A stretch of 30,756 bases of DNA from Chara braunii (GCA_003427395.1 BFEA01000340.1:1538569-1569324), one strand, 5' to 3'. Positions 9,504 to 19,745 are shown, numbered from the stretch's first letter. Numbers and translations are program-made. The notes: generated by a model not told the origin, from the letters alone.

Positions 9504-9595
9504 GGACCATTGTTCGATTTACGTGTGCCGTCCTCGTGCAGGGGTCATGCTAATCTTCTCGGTAGCATTCCAAGTTAATGAATATCCCGAAGGAC
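9504..9595 (-). pseudogene. U6 spliceosomal snRNA pseudogene
   Basis: The minus strand reads GTCCTTCGGGATATTCATTA, then ACTTGGAATGCTACCGAGAA, GATTAGCATGACCCCTGCAC, GAGGACGGCACACGTAAATC and GAACAATGGTCC. This follows U6 over its whole length, from the 5' GUCC-UUCG stem-loop to the 3' AUGGUCC. The AGC catalytic triad (TTAGCATG) is kept, but the invariant ACAGAGA box that pairs with the 5' splice site reads ACCGAGA. No T-run terminator follows GGTCC, and I see no plant USE element (TCCCACATCG) upstream. It is therefore most likely a dead copy, probably reverse-transcribed, lying antisense within a GT29 intron. Confidence 0.85.
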
Positions 9596-10013
9596 TATGT
9601 TAACCTTTTTCACTTTTTACCTATACCCCAGGCTGTTTTCACAGGCACCCGCGTACCCAACTTGTGCCCAGATACACATCCGGGTGCCCAGCTGGGGATG
9701 ACACCCCCGGGGCAGGGTTCCGGAACTTCCGGGCAGCCCAAGCGCCAAAAAATAAAATTCAAAAAATTCAAAAAATTCCACGGAAACAAACATGTTGTGC
9801 CAAAAATAACAGAATCACACTAAGGCACCCCCCTTAAAACCCCATTAGCCCCTTTAAAGCACCAGTACACGGCTACTGGGGCCGCGGGCCTGAAAACTTG
9901 AATTCCGGAGGCACAAAACAAAAAAGTGACTGCCGATCCAATATATCAGCATCAGCAGCAGGCCCAGCGTTTGACGTTTCGGCCTCATTTTCTTGTGGCA
10001 ACAAGTTTTGAAG

Positions 10014-10147
10014 TGCAAGGCTGGGGCCGTGTACTAGAGTTTAAAACCAATTTATTTATACCCCCCTTCCGCCCCTTTTGGACTGCAAGGCTGGGACCAT
10101 GTACTAGCGGTTTAAAACCAATTTATACCCCCCTTCCGCCCCCTTTT
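10014..10147. repeat. Two-copy direct repeat of about 65 bp
   Basis: TGCAAGGCTGGGGCCGTGTACTAG..TTTAAAACCAATTTAT..ACCCCCCTTCCGCCCC occurs at 10014-10079 and again at 10084-10147 with small differences. Confidence 0.88.
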
Positions 10148-10412
10148 ACAGCCAACTCTCAAAAATAGAAAAGAGACCGGATTTGGAGTCCTCTGGGATA
10201 GTGCAGAGAACCCCCCCCCAAAAAAACACGCGACTTTTTTTGCAGGCCCGGGTGCCCGGCCAGGCCTGACAATCTTCCTAGCCTATCCCCAGTTCCTTTT
10301 TTTGTTAACTTTACCCAGTTTCATCTTTGCATGAAACCGCTTTTCCTTTCTCACCACCTCAAACGAAAAGGCCTCCCCCTTTTTCTTTTTTTTTCACCTT
10401 CAACATCCAAAA

Positions 10413-10414
<2 letters not shown>

Positions 10415-10462
<48 letters not shown>
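10415..10462. repeat. (CT)n microsatellite before the last GT29 exon
   Basis: About 24 CT units on the sense strand, ending 64 nt before the acceptor at 10526. Confidence 0.95.
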
Positions 10463-10465
<3 letters not shown>

Positions 10466-10526
10466 GTGGACCATCATCCTCTCTTCTTATGTGCAAATTT
10501 TGTATCCTGTTCTGTTTGCTTTGCAG

Positions 10527-10632
10527 GAAATCACGGTCGATGATAATCTGGGAGAACAGGCATCCGTGGAAGCTCGAGGGCAACTGTCTCAGCAAACTAT
10601 CTAGGCATCCTGGCGTAAAGTGGCACAATTAA
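10527..10632 (+). CDS. GT29 sialyltransferase-like protein, terminal exon (sialylmotif VS)
   Basis: The exon follows TTTGCTTTGCAG. Its first G completes the glycine codon left open by the microexon (GG+G). It encodes GKSRSMIIWENR, then HPWKLEGNCLSKLSRHPGVK, and ends WHN followed by TAA at 10630-10632. HPWKLE fits the H-x4-E pattern of sialylmotif VS, whose His acts as catalytic base in characterised GT29 enzymes. The protein ends 33 residues after its first residue here, as is usual shortly after motif VS. The four exons sum to 444 nt (147 residues plus stop) without a frame break. After the stop the sequence is AT-rich (10633-10690), suitable for a 3' untranslated region. I see no exact AATAAA there. 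Confidence 0.88.
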
Positions 10633-11096
10633 ATTTTAATTAATTAACTAATTATTCATATTAATATTACTACTGAATTAAATTATCAAGTGGCGGTACA
10701 CTGTTATGAACTCTTGAAGTGGGCGCTACTGGCAGCAAAGAACGGTTCGGTTCCAATCCATCCATCAGGTGACACAGTGACAAGGAAAAAAAAAGAAGAA
10801 AAAAAAAAAAAAACAGACGATCAACACGTGGCAGGTAGAATTTTACATGCGTATGTAGGGACTGTATGGGGACAGCCTCTAAGTTTCAGATTTCAATCAT
10901 GTGCTAAGTTGCAGATTGATGATTTGGGTTTTTTGACTTTTTTCACTCTTTTTCAAATCTTCTTCTGTTTTTTTTGCAAATTCTTTGCGGATTTTTTTCC
11001 CGATTCAGAGTTTGCTGAGATTTCTTCGCTGCGAAAAGTCTGGGGAGAAAATTTGAAGGTCTGCTCGTGGAATGTTCCACATTCCAGTTTACACTT

Positions 11097-11139
<43 letters not shown>

Positions 11140-12324
11140 GATACTACATTTCCCCTTAGCCGAAAGGCCAAGAAAGGTATAGTCAATGTCTTTTTGGGTC
11201 CGTGCTCCAGCTTGAATTAAAAAAAAAAAAAAAAAAAGTGTCGGTTTGTTCAATTTGCTTTCGGGGCTATAAAACTGGTTCGGGAAGGGGTTTGGTATCG
11301 CACCAAGAACAGGGTTAAAAAAAGGGACAGAAAGAGAGGAATCGTTCAGGGCCAAATTAGCAAAACTCATCCACGGGAGGAAGGCAATTAGAGAACTACC
11401 TATCCTTGATCTCTTTTGGTCAGGCCGATATATTCAATCAGGGGGACAAACCCGGTCTGAGCACTAGACTCAGTCGTCAAATGTGTTGCGAAATGTACGC
11501 CCAGAAAAAAGCACTCTCTACCTTAGGCTCTCAACGCTGTCACTAACCCTTTTTTTTTTTTTTGTGGTTCTGTTTCTGTTTTTATTTTTTTGGGTTTAAA
11601 ACTTTAAAGTTAACAAAAACTTTAAAATGTCAAATGATCTCAAATCCATTAAAAGCTGGGAACCGGGCCCAGCGTCCCTCACAACAGTTTCTGTTCGGTA
11701 TCACTACCTTTTTCTTGGTTCTTTTTAAGAACGGGAGCAGGAGGGGGTGTCATCACTAACTTTCAACGAGGTGCTCCGTCGGTATTCATCAGGTCGAATG
11801 CATCCTTGGCAGGGAAAAAAACAAAAAAGAACAAAGAAAAACAAAAACAAAAGTACAACAAGACAGTCTGTGACAGCCGCCCTTTTTCTGTTTAGCAAAT
11901 ACATAACACACACATCTGCAGGATTTCAAAATTCAAATTGAATCATCTCAACACCTTAAAATTTCATTTCATTTCAAACGTCACAAAACAGAGGAACAGA
12001 AAGCGACAGGGCAATTTCTGATGAAGGGAGAGATGGTACAAAAGTTTCCCATTGAGCATTCACTACCAGAGTGCCGACAAAGGTCGCAGATGCTCATCTG
12101 AGATTTTTTTGTCCCAGATGAGCAGCCATCTTTTAGAAGTCTAGCGAGTGACTGTCAGTGACTCTCAGTGACTGTCAGTGACTGGTGCAGTGAGCAGCAC
12201 ACGTTGATTGATTGCTGCAGTAAATTGGAGCACCATTGGCCAACCCTTTGTCCCAACACCTTTTTCCCCCGAAATATATTGAAAGTCTTTGTGGCCAACA
12301 CAGTAACACCTGATTAAGACTTCA
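10633..12324. other. Intergenic stretch, no gene seen
   Basis: It contains poly-A runs at 10788-10813, 11101-11135 (35 A) and 11220-11237. A short reverse fragment of repeat family R1 (AGACAGTCTGTGACAGCCGCCC) lies at 11859-11882. The open frames here are driven by A/T-rich runs. Confidence 0.5.
11859..11882 (-). repeat. Dispersed repeat family R1, short fragment
   Basis: AGACAGTCTGTGACAGCC is the reverse complement of the GGCTGTGACAGACTGT block of the family. Too short to be sure. Confidence 0.4.
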
Positions 12325-12469
12325 AACACACACAATCAATTTTTCTGCATGCCTTCCTTTCCGGTTTCTTTTTGTGTTGCCTCCCTTTCGGTATGTATCC
12401 TTCTTCCTGTGTTTTCTAAGTACTTTCTGGCTGTCTAATTGAGCACCCTCAGGTAGTGCCAAATAGTCG

Positions 12470-12472
<3 letters not shown>
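12325..12472. repeat. Repeat family R2, copy 1
   Basis: TTTCTGCATGCCTTCCTTTC, TATGTATCCTTCTTCCTGTG, TAAGTACTTTCTGGCTGTCT and AATTGAGCACCCTCAGGTAG recur almost unchanged at 12518-12714. The last blocks recur again at 15243-15349. This copy ends at the (AC)n array. Confidence 0.88.

Positions 12473-12523
<51 letters not shown>
12473..12523. repeat. (AC)n microsatellite between two R2 copies
   Basis: A pure AC array of about 25 units that separates two direct copies of repeat R2. Confidence 0.95.
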
Positions 12524-12526
<3 letters not shown>

Positions 12527-12714
12527 AGTTTTCTGCATGCCTTCCTTTCTGGTTTACTTTTGTGTTTCTTCCCTTTCGGTGTGTATCCTTCTTCCTGTGT
12601 TTTCTAAGTACTTTCTGGCTGTCTAATTGAGCACCCTCAGATAGTGCCAAATAGTCAATCATTCCTTCTTTGGAGTGCCTACAACACTATTAGAGGGGCT
12701 TCTCTATTCGGGAT
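12518..12714. repeat. Repeat family R2, copy 2
   Basis: It repeats copy 1 and continues with AGTGCCAAATAGTCAATCAT, TCCTTCTTTGGAGTGCCTAC and TAGAGGGGCTTCTCTATTCGG, which is shared with copy 3. Confidence 0.9.
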
Positions 12715-12819
12715 GACTGTGTGTTCCAAGGGACAGGTGTTCGTCGGAGTGTCTCTCCGGCTCAGCAGGTGGTGGGAGCCAACAGTCTGCGGGGTTCACT
12801 TGTGATGTGAGTAGGTGAT

Positions 12820-13130
12820 GTGGCGCTTTGCTCTGTGTTGGATGTGTGGACTGCCTCGTCTGCGCTCCACCACTGCCTTGCTGCCCGTCCCACTTGCATC
12901 GCATGTCCTTATTTGCAAGCTGGTGTGTTCACTGTGTGGTGTAGCTGCGATGTTGGTGTTGCCCTGTGCTTCGCTGCACTGCTGCCTTGCTGCCCATCTG
13001 CCTGCCTTGCCGCCCGCGGCCCTTGCTTGTGTGCCGTGTAGTGTGGCTTCTGTGTTGGTGTTGCTTTGTGCTTCACTGCGCTGTTGCCATACTGCTCATC
13101 CACTTTACCTGTCGTTCCCTGCAGTTGTTT
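12820..13130. repeat. Degenerate internal repeats, TGTTGGTGTTGCyyTGTGCTTC type
   Basis: GATGTTGGTGTTGCCCTGTGCTTCGCTGC and TGTGTTGGTGTTGCTTTGTGCTTCACTGC, each followed by CTGyTGCC, recur here. They produce a Cys/Leu/Ala open frame of 174 codons that has no protein-like features. The region may be the reverse-strand equivalent of the GCAAGGCA-rich sequence after the R1 copies at 6515 and 24168. Confidence 0.5.
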
Positions 13131-13233
13131 TGGGCATTGAGCAGTTGCGTTGCTTTGGCAGCGTCCCCTGGTGCTTCATTGAATTGTTGCCTGCTGTTGT
13201 GTTTCGCTGGCGGACAGTCTGCCTTCAACTAGG

Positions 13234-13256
13234 ATCTTTTTTTTTTTTTTTTTTTG
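13234..13256. repeat. Poly-T run
   Basis: A homopolymer of more than 20 T, flanked by a short duplication (TTCAACTAGGATC / TTCAACAAGGATC). Confidence 0.9.
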
Positions 13257-13320
13257 GCCTTCAACAAGGATCAAAGGGTTTCATGACCCAAATCACCAAT
13301 ACCAGGATTCCGCAGATTGT

Positions 13321-13372
13321 CAAAGGTTCAGCCTCCTGACGAGTCCGTGCAAGTCCGACGAAACAGTCGGTT
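13321..13372 (-). repeat. Dispersed repeat family R1, reverse copy
   Basis: GGTTCAGCCTCCTGACGAGT, CCGTGCAAGTCCGACGAAAC and AGTCGG give, on the minus strand, the family blocks CTGTTTCGTCGGACTTGCAC and ACTCGTCAGGAGGCTGAACC. Confidence 0.75.
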
Positions 13373-13927
13373 ATCATCAATTCTTTTTTGTTCTTTTTTC
13401 GCGCTTTGCTTTTCCAGCTTACCACTCGTACTTTGTGCGTTTTCCCTTGCTGTTCTGTGCTGTTTGTTCTGCCCACCCGCCTTCCCCATATCCTCCACCC
13501 TATGTACCTTGCAGCCACTTGTTTTCCAAATTGAATGTCTTGTTGCCTCGCCGCTGTTCACCTCACTGTGTTTTGCCTTAGTGGCCTTTACATGACATTC
13601 CATGGGCATCTGTGATAGGCAAAAGAGGACATCCCACTCTCTTGAGCCATGACGGGAGCAAGCTCCGAAAAGCGCTTTAGGGGATATATGTGTCATCCAT
13701 CCTCCATTTGTCACTACACCAACGCCTCTTCCATTGGTTACCTTACCATACCAACGTCTCCTCCATTGGCTACTACACCAACGTCGATGGCTGTGCCATC
13801 ATTGCTCCCCATTCCTCTTCTCTCCTCCATCTCATGCATGCAACAATGTAATCACAACTTTCACAAGTGTAAGTTCTTAATGGTATGATGCTGATTCATT
13901 CCCTGCAATGGGGTTGCAGTTACACAC

Positions 13928-13992
13928 CAAAGTCTGACGAAACAGTCTCTCTGGCACAGTCATGCTTTTTTTCAGTGTATAGTGAATATGAC

Positions 13993-13993
<1 letters not shown>
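13928..13993 (-). repeat. Dispersed repeat family R1, reverse copy joined to (CA)n
   Basis: On the minus strand it reads GTGTTGTCATATTCACTATA, CACTGAAAAAAAGCATGACT and GTGCCAGAGAGACTGTTTCG. The same order, including the adjoining (CA)n array, is found at 26807-26860. Confidence 0.7.

Positions 13994-14044
<51 letters not shown>
13994..14044. repeat. (AC)n microsatellite
   Basis: A pure array of about 25 units preceded by AGTGAATATGACA. Confidence 0.95.
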
Positions 14045-14047
<3 letters not shown>

Positions 14048-14191
14048 CTTGTATACAAATAATTTACATCCATAGAGAATACAATCTTATTTGGGTTAAT
14101 AGAATTAATTAAAATTCTACAATAATTGATTCTATTCAATCTAGAATAATCAATGTCACAATCACAATATNTTTTACTTAGTGAATATGAC

Positions 14192-14192
<1 letters not shown>

Positions 14193-14276
<84 letters not shown>
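14193..14276. repeat. (AC)n microsatellite
   Basis: About 41 units with one AAA interruption, again preceded by AGTGAATATGACA, as in the array 200 bp to the left. Position 14171 just before it is N. Confidence 0.95.
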
Positions 14277-14278
<2 letters not shown>

Positions 14279-14604
14279 GTTGCGGTTACGCACACACAAG
14301 ACACACAGAGTATGCAGGTCCAACAGGGTAACGTAACTAATGTGTGTCCTCTCATTTCTTCTTTCTTGCCAGTCAAACAAGATCACGAGAAACCAAACTT
14401 GGCAATGAAAAAAACTTCAAAAAAGAAAAGAGGACAATCATCAAACAACCATACCAATCCGTCTTCGATGCACTCTCCGCTCCCCATCCATGGGATCTTT
14501 CGACACTGCGGGCTGCACCAGCATACAAAAAAAAAGAATTGACTGATTCTCTCCCAAATTTCAGAGGATTACCAAACCTATCATTCATGTCCCAAGGGCC
14601 AAGA

Positions 14605-14716
14605 GTCCCAAGACCAAGGGTTCCAAGTCCCAACAAATATCCACCCCCTCCTAAATGGCATGAAATTCAGGAGGGAGTGGGTATGTGTTCGAATTTGGAA
14701 CCCTTGGTCTTGGGAC
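14605..14716. mobile_element. Foldback element with 48-bp arms
   Basis: The left arm (14605-14652: GTCCCAAGACCAAGGGTTCC ... CCCCTCCT) matches the reverse complement of the right arm (14669-14716) with a handful of mismatches and a 16-bp loop. Sequence CATGTCCCAAG also occurs just outside the left arm at 14587. It looks like a small MITE, but a target-site duplication was not identified. Confidence 0.7.
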
Positions 14717-14719
14717 ATG

Positions 14720-15242
14720 ACTGACAGGTCCAAATACCCTACTAGAACTCCATGCCTTCTTACGACGCAGCGCATACTTGAAATATAGAGTACCCTTTCC
14801 AGGACTTTACTTATAATTTTTTGGCGGGCCGAGTCACACTAAAAAAAGGCGCGCCCAGTCGCTCTTTCGAGCACTCTACCCATTTGCCGAACACGTTTCT
14901 CCACCCATCCAATGTCAGCACGATGTCCAGGAGTGGCGGGTGGTATTACCCACTACAGATCTGTGAAATAGGCAAAATTGTGTGTCGCGCACAGTGTGTG
15001 ACTCGCCTGCCTCCCAAAAAACGGAAATCTGCATTGGGGCTTGACTTCGTCCTTTCTGAAAACCGACCAAATGCAAACGTTCGCCGGCTGGTGAAACCCA
15101 GTTGGCCAAAAATGCCAGCTCTCTATTTTTTGGCCTGGATCCCAAAACACACAAACTTGTGAGCATAACGATGCTAGTCTGAGCATTCATGCCTTTACCA
15201 TCAGCCTCCACTCCTCCAAATGCAGATCAAGATAATGTTTTC
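14720..15242. other. Intergenic stretch, no gene seen
   Basis: The open frames of 98-113 codons here show no motif, no splice context and no repeat signature that I recognise. Confidence 0.4.
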
Positions 15243-15349
15243 GAAGTACTTTCTGGCTGTCTAATTGAGCACCCTCAGACAGTGCCAAATAGTCAATCAT
15301 TCCTTCTTTGGAGTGCCTACAACACTATTAGAGGGGCTTCTCTATTCGG
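15243..15349. repeat. Repeat family R2, copy 3
   Basis: It starts at GAAGTACTTTCTGGCTGTCT and ends at GGGGCTTCTCTATTCGG. It is nearly identical to the right part of the copy at 12518-12714. Confidence 0.92.
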
Positions 15350-16989
15350 AATTACAAATGTATACAACTACTGTACAACACCCAATGGGCCTGAACTCTT
15401 CTTGCAGCAGTGTCAGCGGCCTGAACGAGGCTCAAAACACCGGCACAAAGAAACAAGCAAAAGGGGGGGGGAGGGGGAGAGGGGGACATAAAAAGACAAC
15501 AGGCAAGCGTATTATACTCACCAATGCGAAGGCCAGGTCATGTCAGATCAGAAAAGAAACTGAAGAAAGCAAATTGACAATTTGTTCTGCAAATTTTTAT
15601 TCCAATTTCAGAAACAGACTCTTATAATGATGAATGGCTGCATTGATGGTGGCCATATCCTTCCAGCTCATGGGGAAATGATGAACGGACAACCTCTTAA
15701 TTCTCAAGCCTCTTCTTTCTTGCTTTTTTCTTAGGGGGAAATAAACTCTGAAGAGTCTGAACTGAAGCCACAAGCCAATTTCAGCTTTTGCAGTCTACCT
15801 CCCTTTCTCCCACACTTGGAAGAATTAAGTCACTTGGAGATTTTATGCCGTGTTGACACCACTTTGCACCTCCCCACTCCCTCCTACAGTCCTCCACCCC
15901 CCCCTCCCCTCCTATCAATTTTGTTCCTTTCCACATTGTCTTCCCCCTCCCCCCCCCAATTAACACCCTCGTGTACTTCTCCCCACTTCCTCCCCCCCCC
16001 CAACCAACCCCGAACCACACATGCACTCCCAAAGTGCATCTGAACCATCCCTGCTTTTTGGCGAGATCCTGTGCATTTTTGAAAGCGATGTAACTTCGGC
16101 GAGAGGAACGCTCAAGCTCAAGCAACATTCCTTACCCTCTGGACATAGCAGGAGCACGCACGGTTATCTCCTCGACCAACAAAAACAACAATTGGCCTGC
16201 TCTCCTCAATGCCATCTGCGCCACCATTTACTTGAACCGAGAGCCTCGATCAAGTTACCCTCTGAACTGCAAAATGCATGAAACCGACTTTTCGTCAAAC
16301 TGACCACACTTACAGTCAAACTAGCCACACTTTCAGTCAAACTAGCCACACATCTGGTCAAACTAGCGACACCCACTGGCACACGGTTGCAGAGCATGAA
16401 GCCCTGACATCTCCTCTGTACAGCAAACTGGCACCCTAGTTGTCCCAGCACCAGTTCTCTGCAGGCACCCTTCACGCAGCAGGGGCGCAGACACGACCGA
16501 GTCGAGCAAGACGATTAACACGACAATACAACTACCTTTCCTTCTCATCAAACTTGTCTCCGCAACACATCCACCGTCTCAAAAATGCCCTTCACTTAGT
16601 CCTTCCAATTTCCGAGCCTATACCACCTATAGGAAAATTGCTAATCACTGCTAACAGATGTGGGGTTTCTTAGCAAAACCACACTGCAAAGCACCACCAC
16701 CCTACACACTCCCGAGTTCGAACCCTCGTCTCGCATATCCGACAGCGTTTACAACCACTGTGTGTGCCACCAAGTCCCACCGTCTCCCCATTGCTGCCCT
16801 CCCCTCCTTCCCTCCTTTCCCTCTTTTCACACAACTATCGTCCACCTACCTACTCCTCTCTCGCTAAACTACACCCACACCACCGAACGCCTAAGAATTA
16901 TGACAACTGGTTAACAAAGAGAGTTAAAAAGAATCCGTTATCTGTTGTTTTCAACAATTACAGATAGAGAGAACGACAGCTGGTAAAAC
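15350..16989. other. Intergenic stretch downstream of the NUMOD3 gene
   Basis: It contains C-rich runs (15896-16000) and four 21-bp units at 16294. I see no coding exon. If the frame at 16990 is not the true stop of the NUMOD3 gene, a last exon on the minus strand would have to lie here, but none was recognised. Confidence 0.45.
16294..16377. repeat. Four tandem 21-bp units
   Basis: GTCAAACTAGCCACACTTTCA-type units begin at 16294, 16315, 16336 and 16357, in exact 21-bp register. On the minus strand this gives a 7-residue VASLTxS repeat, but there is no other sign of coding. Confidence 0.92.
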
Positions 16990-18106
16990 CTACCCCAATG
17001 GTTGTCCTGCTTCGTCCGCATCCACCTCCACGACCACTAACCTCCCTCGCTGCCAGCGCTTGACCTTCACTCTTTGCCTTGATATGCTATCTGCAGCTTT
17101 GTCCTTCAGTCGTATTCCGACAGCATTGGATTCGGATGCGTCTCGAACTCGCACTTCAGCGATGCTACTGCTTTCTCTCATTCCTTTCAAGGAGGAAGAA
17201 ATGTCAATCTCCCCTAGCGCTCCCTCACCGACCTGTGGACAAGCCCCTCTACTACTTTGGGCTACTGTATTGGGCGCAGAGGAAAATCCGAGGGAGGCCT
17301 TACCGATACCCGTAGACATCCCCACAAAGCTGCCCATGCGTCCGTCCCCTGGCCTGCCTGCGCCAGCCGCTTCCTCTTCCAGCAAATCTGACCATCGCAT
17401 CTCTAGTGTCCCTTCAATTGTGCTCCTCTCCCTTACCCTCTCCGTCAAAGAGGAAGACGACGGAGAAGATGAACGCCCTTCCGCCGAGTCCGCAGCTCCG
17501 AAACCCCTCTCTTCAGGAGGGAAACCATTAACAGCGCAGCCATTACTGCTGCCAACTCCTCCCGCCTCATTGGTGCAATCACCACCGCGACTTTTCTGCG
17601 GCCAACCGTTGACCGTTCCCAGCTTTCCTTGCTCCCGAGTCCCATTTACGTTCTTCCCCGGCACTAGGCCATTGACATTTCCGTTGAGGGCTCCACCGAG
17701 CCCCCCCAATGACGGGATCCATTCCCTCTCATCTTCCAATCTCCCCCAAGCACTCTCATCTCTGCCATCTGACGAAAGCAGCGACAACCATCGACTTACA
17801 TCTTGCTTCAAAACCTGTCTCTCTTCGCTTTTCACCGATGAATCGTCCCTACCTACCTCGTCACCTACCTTATACATATCCACCATCTGCTCCGACGAGT
17901 CGGGGGACATTTCCTGCAAAGTCCTTATAGGCTTCGTACTCAGGAAATTCGGCCACAACTTCGACGACAACTGGCAATCACCATCTTCATTGAGGCCACC
18001 TCCCTCTCTCTCCCCGTTTTCCGCCTCTCCGTCGTTCATATGTGCAGCATGGTCAGCCTCTGTCTGATGCTCACCTTCATCAACCCCCAAGTCTTCAACC
18101 GATGAC
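16990..18106 (-). CDS. NUMOD3-domain plant protein, last exon in window (acidic/Asn-Gly-rich tail)
   Basis: The acceptor is GAAATTTGCTGGCAG/GTCATC. The first G completes an Arg codon left open by the previous exon (AG+G), and the frame is then open for 371 codons to TAG at 16990-16992. The product is an acidic, low-complexity region: DGEAENGEREGGG, then QDVSRWLSLLSSDG, then a stretch of NVNG/NGTR/VNGW motifs. It ends with SRQRVKVKRWQRGRLVVVEV and DADEAGQPLG. From memory, the basic KxKRWxxGRLVxV block resembles the C-terminus of the plant NUMOD3 proteins, so I take TAG as the true stop. The alternative is a donor at 16993 (GG/GTAGGT), which would need one more exon. The opposite strand has a 335-codon open frame over the same bases, explained by this exon's base composition. 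Confidence 0.8.
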
Positions 18107-18766
18107 CTGCCAGCAAATTTCACGCAGTGACAAAACGTCATCCGATTAATTCACAATAACACTTGCATAGCGTCATCTCGATCCACCAAGGCAAGGCTTC
18201 ATCATGACCCTGCGTTAACTGCATCTCACCAAATCAGCTCACTAATCCCCGTGAATCCATCATCGCACAAGCTGGTACCGATCGCTTCAATTTTCCATGT
18301 GTGGCGCAGTCCAAACTTGTGTCACGCAGCAACACACAAGGAAACAAGCGCACGAGGCACAAAACAGGCCACCCAGAAGCAGGCAGTTCTGCAGCACACC
18401 CTACCTGTACCACGAAGTGGCATTTTGCATTGCGGGGCATCCCGACGCACGTGGAGCTTGATGTGCACACGTGGGCAGGGCAGGCCACTGTGCAGGTGTC
18501 TGAGAAAGAGAGAATAAGGACAACGGGGGGAGGGGGGGAATGCATGTCAACGAGCACGGTGTGTTTGGTTTCTTCACATGAGCGGGGAGTATGTGCACAA
18601 GGTCAGCACGAGCGCGGGGGAACGAGAGTAGCACTCTCAAACATTGACCAAGAAGTGTCCAAGTGCAGGTTGTTGTTGTATGGCATCCATCATTCCAAGA
18701 ATAAGGTCCACCGCCCGCGTGTGTGTGTGTGTGTGGTTGGGGGGTGTTGTGCATCATTCCAAGAAA

Positions 18767-18813
18767 NNNNNNNNNNNNNNNNNNNNNNNNNNNNNNNNNN
18801 NNNNNNNNNNNNN
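18767..18813. other. Assembly gap (47 N)
   Basis: A run of N inside the intron, after a GT array and before a G-rich stretch. The true length is unknown. Confidence 0.99.
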
Positions 18814-19081
18814 GGGGGGAGGGGAGTGTCAAAGAGGCCTCACAGTAGGAATTGTCAGGGCAGAGAGGAGGAGGTGCCAAGGGGTGGGTTCACGAGAGAC
18901 AGCGCGAGCGCCAACGCAGGGGGAAAGGACTGGAGGTCGTAAACTTCTGTTACTGCACGTGGGGTTGTGCATAATGGGAAGGGAAACCAGAAAGCTTCAG
19001 GGGAGGAGAAGAAGCAAGGGAAGGGGCATACCCAGGTTCTGGAGTGATTCTGTGCTTACGTCCATGTTGGTGGGTGGCCGA

Positions 19082-19161
19082 GCAGGCAGGCAAGCCAGCA
19101 CGACAGTGGGAGGGCAGGCCGGCAGGCAGGCAAGCCAGCGCGACAGTGGGAGGGCAGGCCG
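19082..19161. repeat. Two tandem 40-bp units
   Basis: GCAGGCAGGCAAGCCAGCAC and GACAGTGGGAGGGCAGGCCG form a unit at 19082-19121, repeated with one difference at 19122-19161. A partial third copy follows, then CAGAGTGACAGAGTAACAGAGTGAC. Confidence 0.93.
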
Positions 19162-19261
19162 GCAGGCAGGCTGGCGGACACAATGACAGAGTGACAGAGT
19201 AACAGAGTGACGGCAAGGGCAGATATGCATCAAAGAAAGAGGGAGTATCAATGGGCCTACA

Positions 19262-19390
19262 TCAGTTGGTGCACTCATGAACCCTTGAAATACAGACCTG
19301 AGTTCGGATCCAGATCAAACTCGATGACAATAACTATGAATAAAGTGGGGCAGGCTAGTTGACATCTCAAGGCTGGCCCCCTTCTAGAAC
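19262..19390 (+). mobile_element. tRNA-derived SINE, family S1, degraded copy
   Basis: It reads CATCAGTTGGTGCACTCATGAACC, then TTGAAATACAGACCTGAGTTCGGATCCAG (box B-like), then GACATCTCAAGGCTGGCCCCC. The same order of blocks is seen at 28553 and 29885. The box A region is eroded. Confidence 0.65.
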
Positions 19391-19445
19391 GGGTTGAGGT
19401 GCAGGAGGTGAATTTGCAGGGGAGATGTCAACATGGAAGGGGCTA

Positions 19446-19550
19446 CGGTCTTCACCCGAATAGAACGCCCGGTAATTATTGCTGTATCTGGACCGAAAGT
19501 TGCACCAAATACAGCTATAATGACCGGGCATTCTATTCAGGTGAAGACGG
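19446..19550. mobile_element. TA-flanked foldback MITE, copy 2
   Basis: A 105-bp element with ends CGGTCTTCACCCGAATAGAA and TTCTATTCAGGTGAAGACGG, flanked by TA at 19444-19445 and 19551-19552. The interior (GCTGTATCTGG..CCAAATACAGC) is also self-complementary, so almost the whole element folds back on itself. It lies in an intron of the NUMOD3 gene. Confidence 0.9.
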
Positions 19551-19670
19551 TAGTGAATATCCAGGTGGAGTTGCAGGAGGGTTGCACATTGTTAAAGGTG
19601 GGGTTGAGAGAGGGTTGAGTTGGGGTGGCATTTTTCTCTGGCATTTAGGCCGCTGTGCGCACACGTGTAG

Positions 19671-19675
<5 letters not shown>

Positions 19676-19742
<67 letters not shown>
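19676..19742. repeat. (AG)n microsatellite, (CT)n on the gene's sense strand
   Basis: A pure array of about 33 units in the 1.9-kb intron. Confidence 0.97.

Positions 19743-19745
<3 letters not shown>

Larger units (their letters stand above)
9310..10526 (+). other. GT29 intron, 1.2 kb
   Basis: It runs from GTAAGT to TGTTTGCTTTGCAG. It contains a copy of the 34-bp repeat, an antisense U6 pseudogene, a duplicated 65-bp block and a (CT)n tract 64-111 nt before the acceptor. Confidence 0.8.

Noticed and set aside
9504-9595. Functional U6 gene
   Set aside because: Mutated ACAGAGA box, no T-run terminator and no recognisable upstream element.
10690-11220. 176-codon open frame
   Set aside because: Built across three poly-A runs; Lys- and Phe-rich with no recognisable feature.
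12815-13339. 174-codon Cys/Leu/Ala-rich open frame
   Set aside because: It is a translation of tandem TGTTGGTGTTGC repeats and runs through a poly-T tract.
16206-16475. Extra last exon of the NUMOD3 gene
   Set aside because: The 89-codon frame is mostly the 21-bp repeat and has no acceptor or family likeness; the TAG at 16990 is a simpler end.
17060-18067. 335-codon open frame on the plus strand
   Set aside because: It lies opposite the NUMOD3 exon, whose phase, splice sites and conserved C-terminal block support the minus strand. The plus frame is Ser/Pro-rich with no motif.
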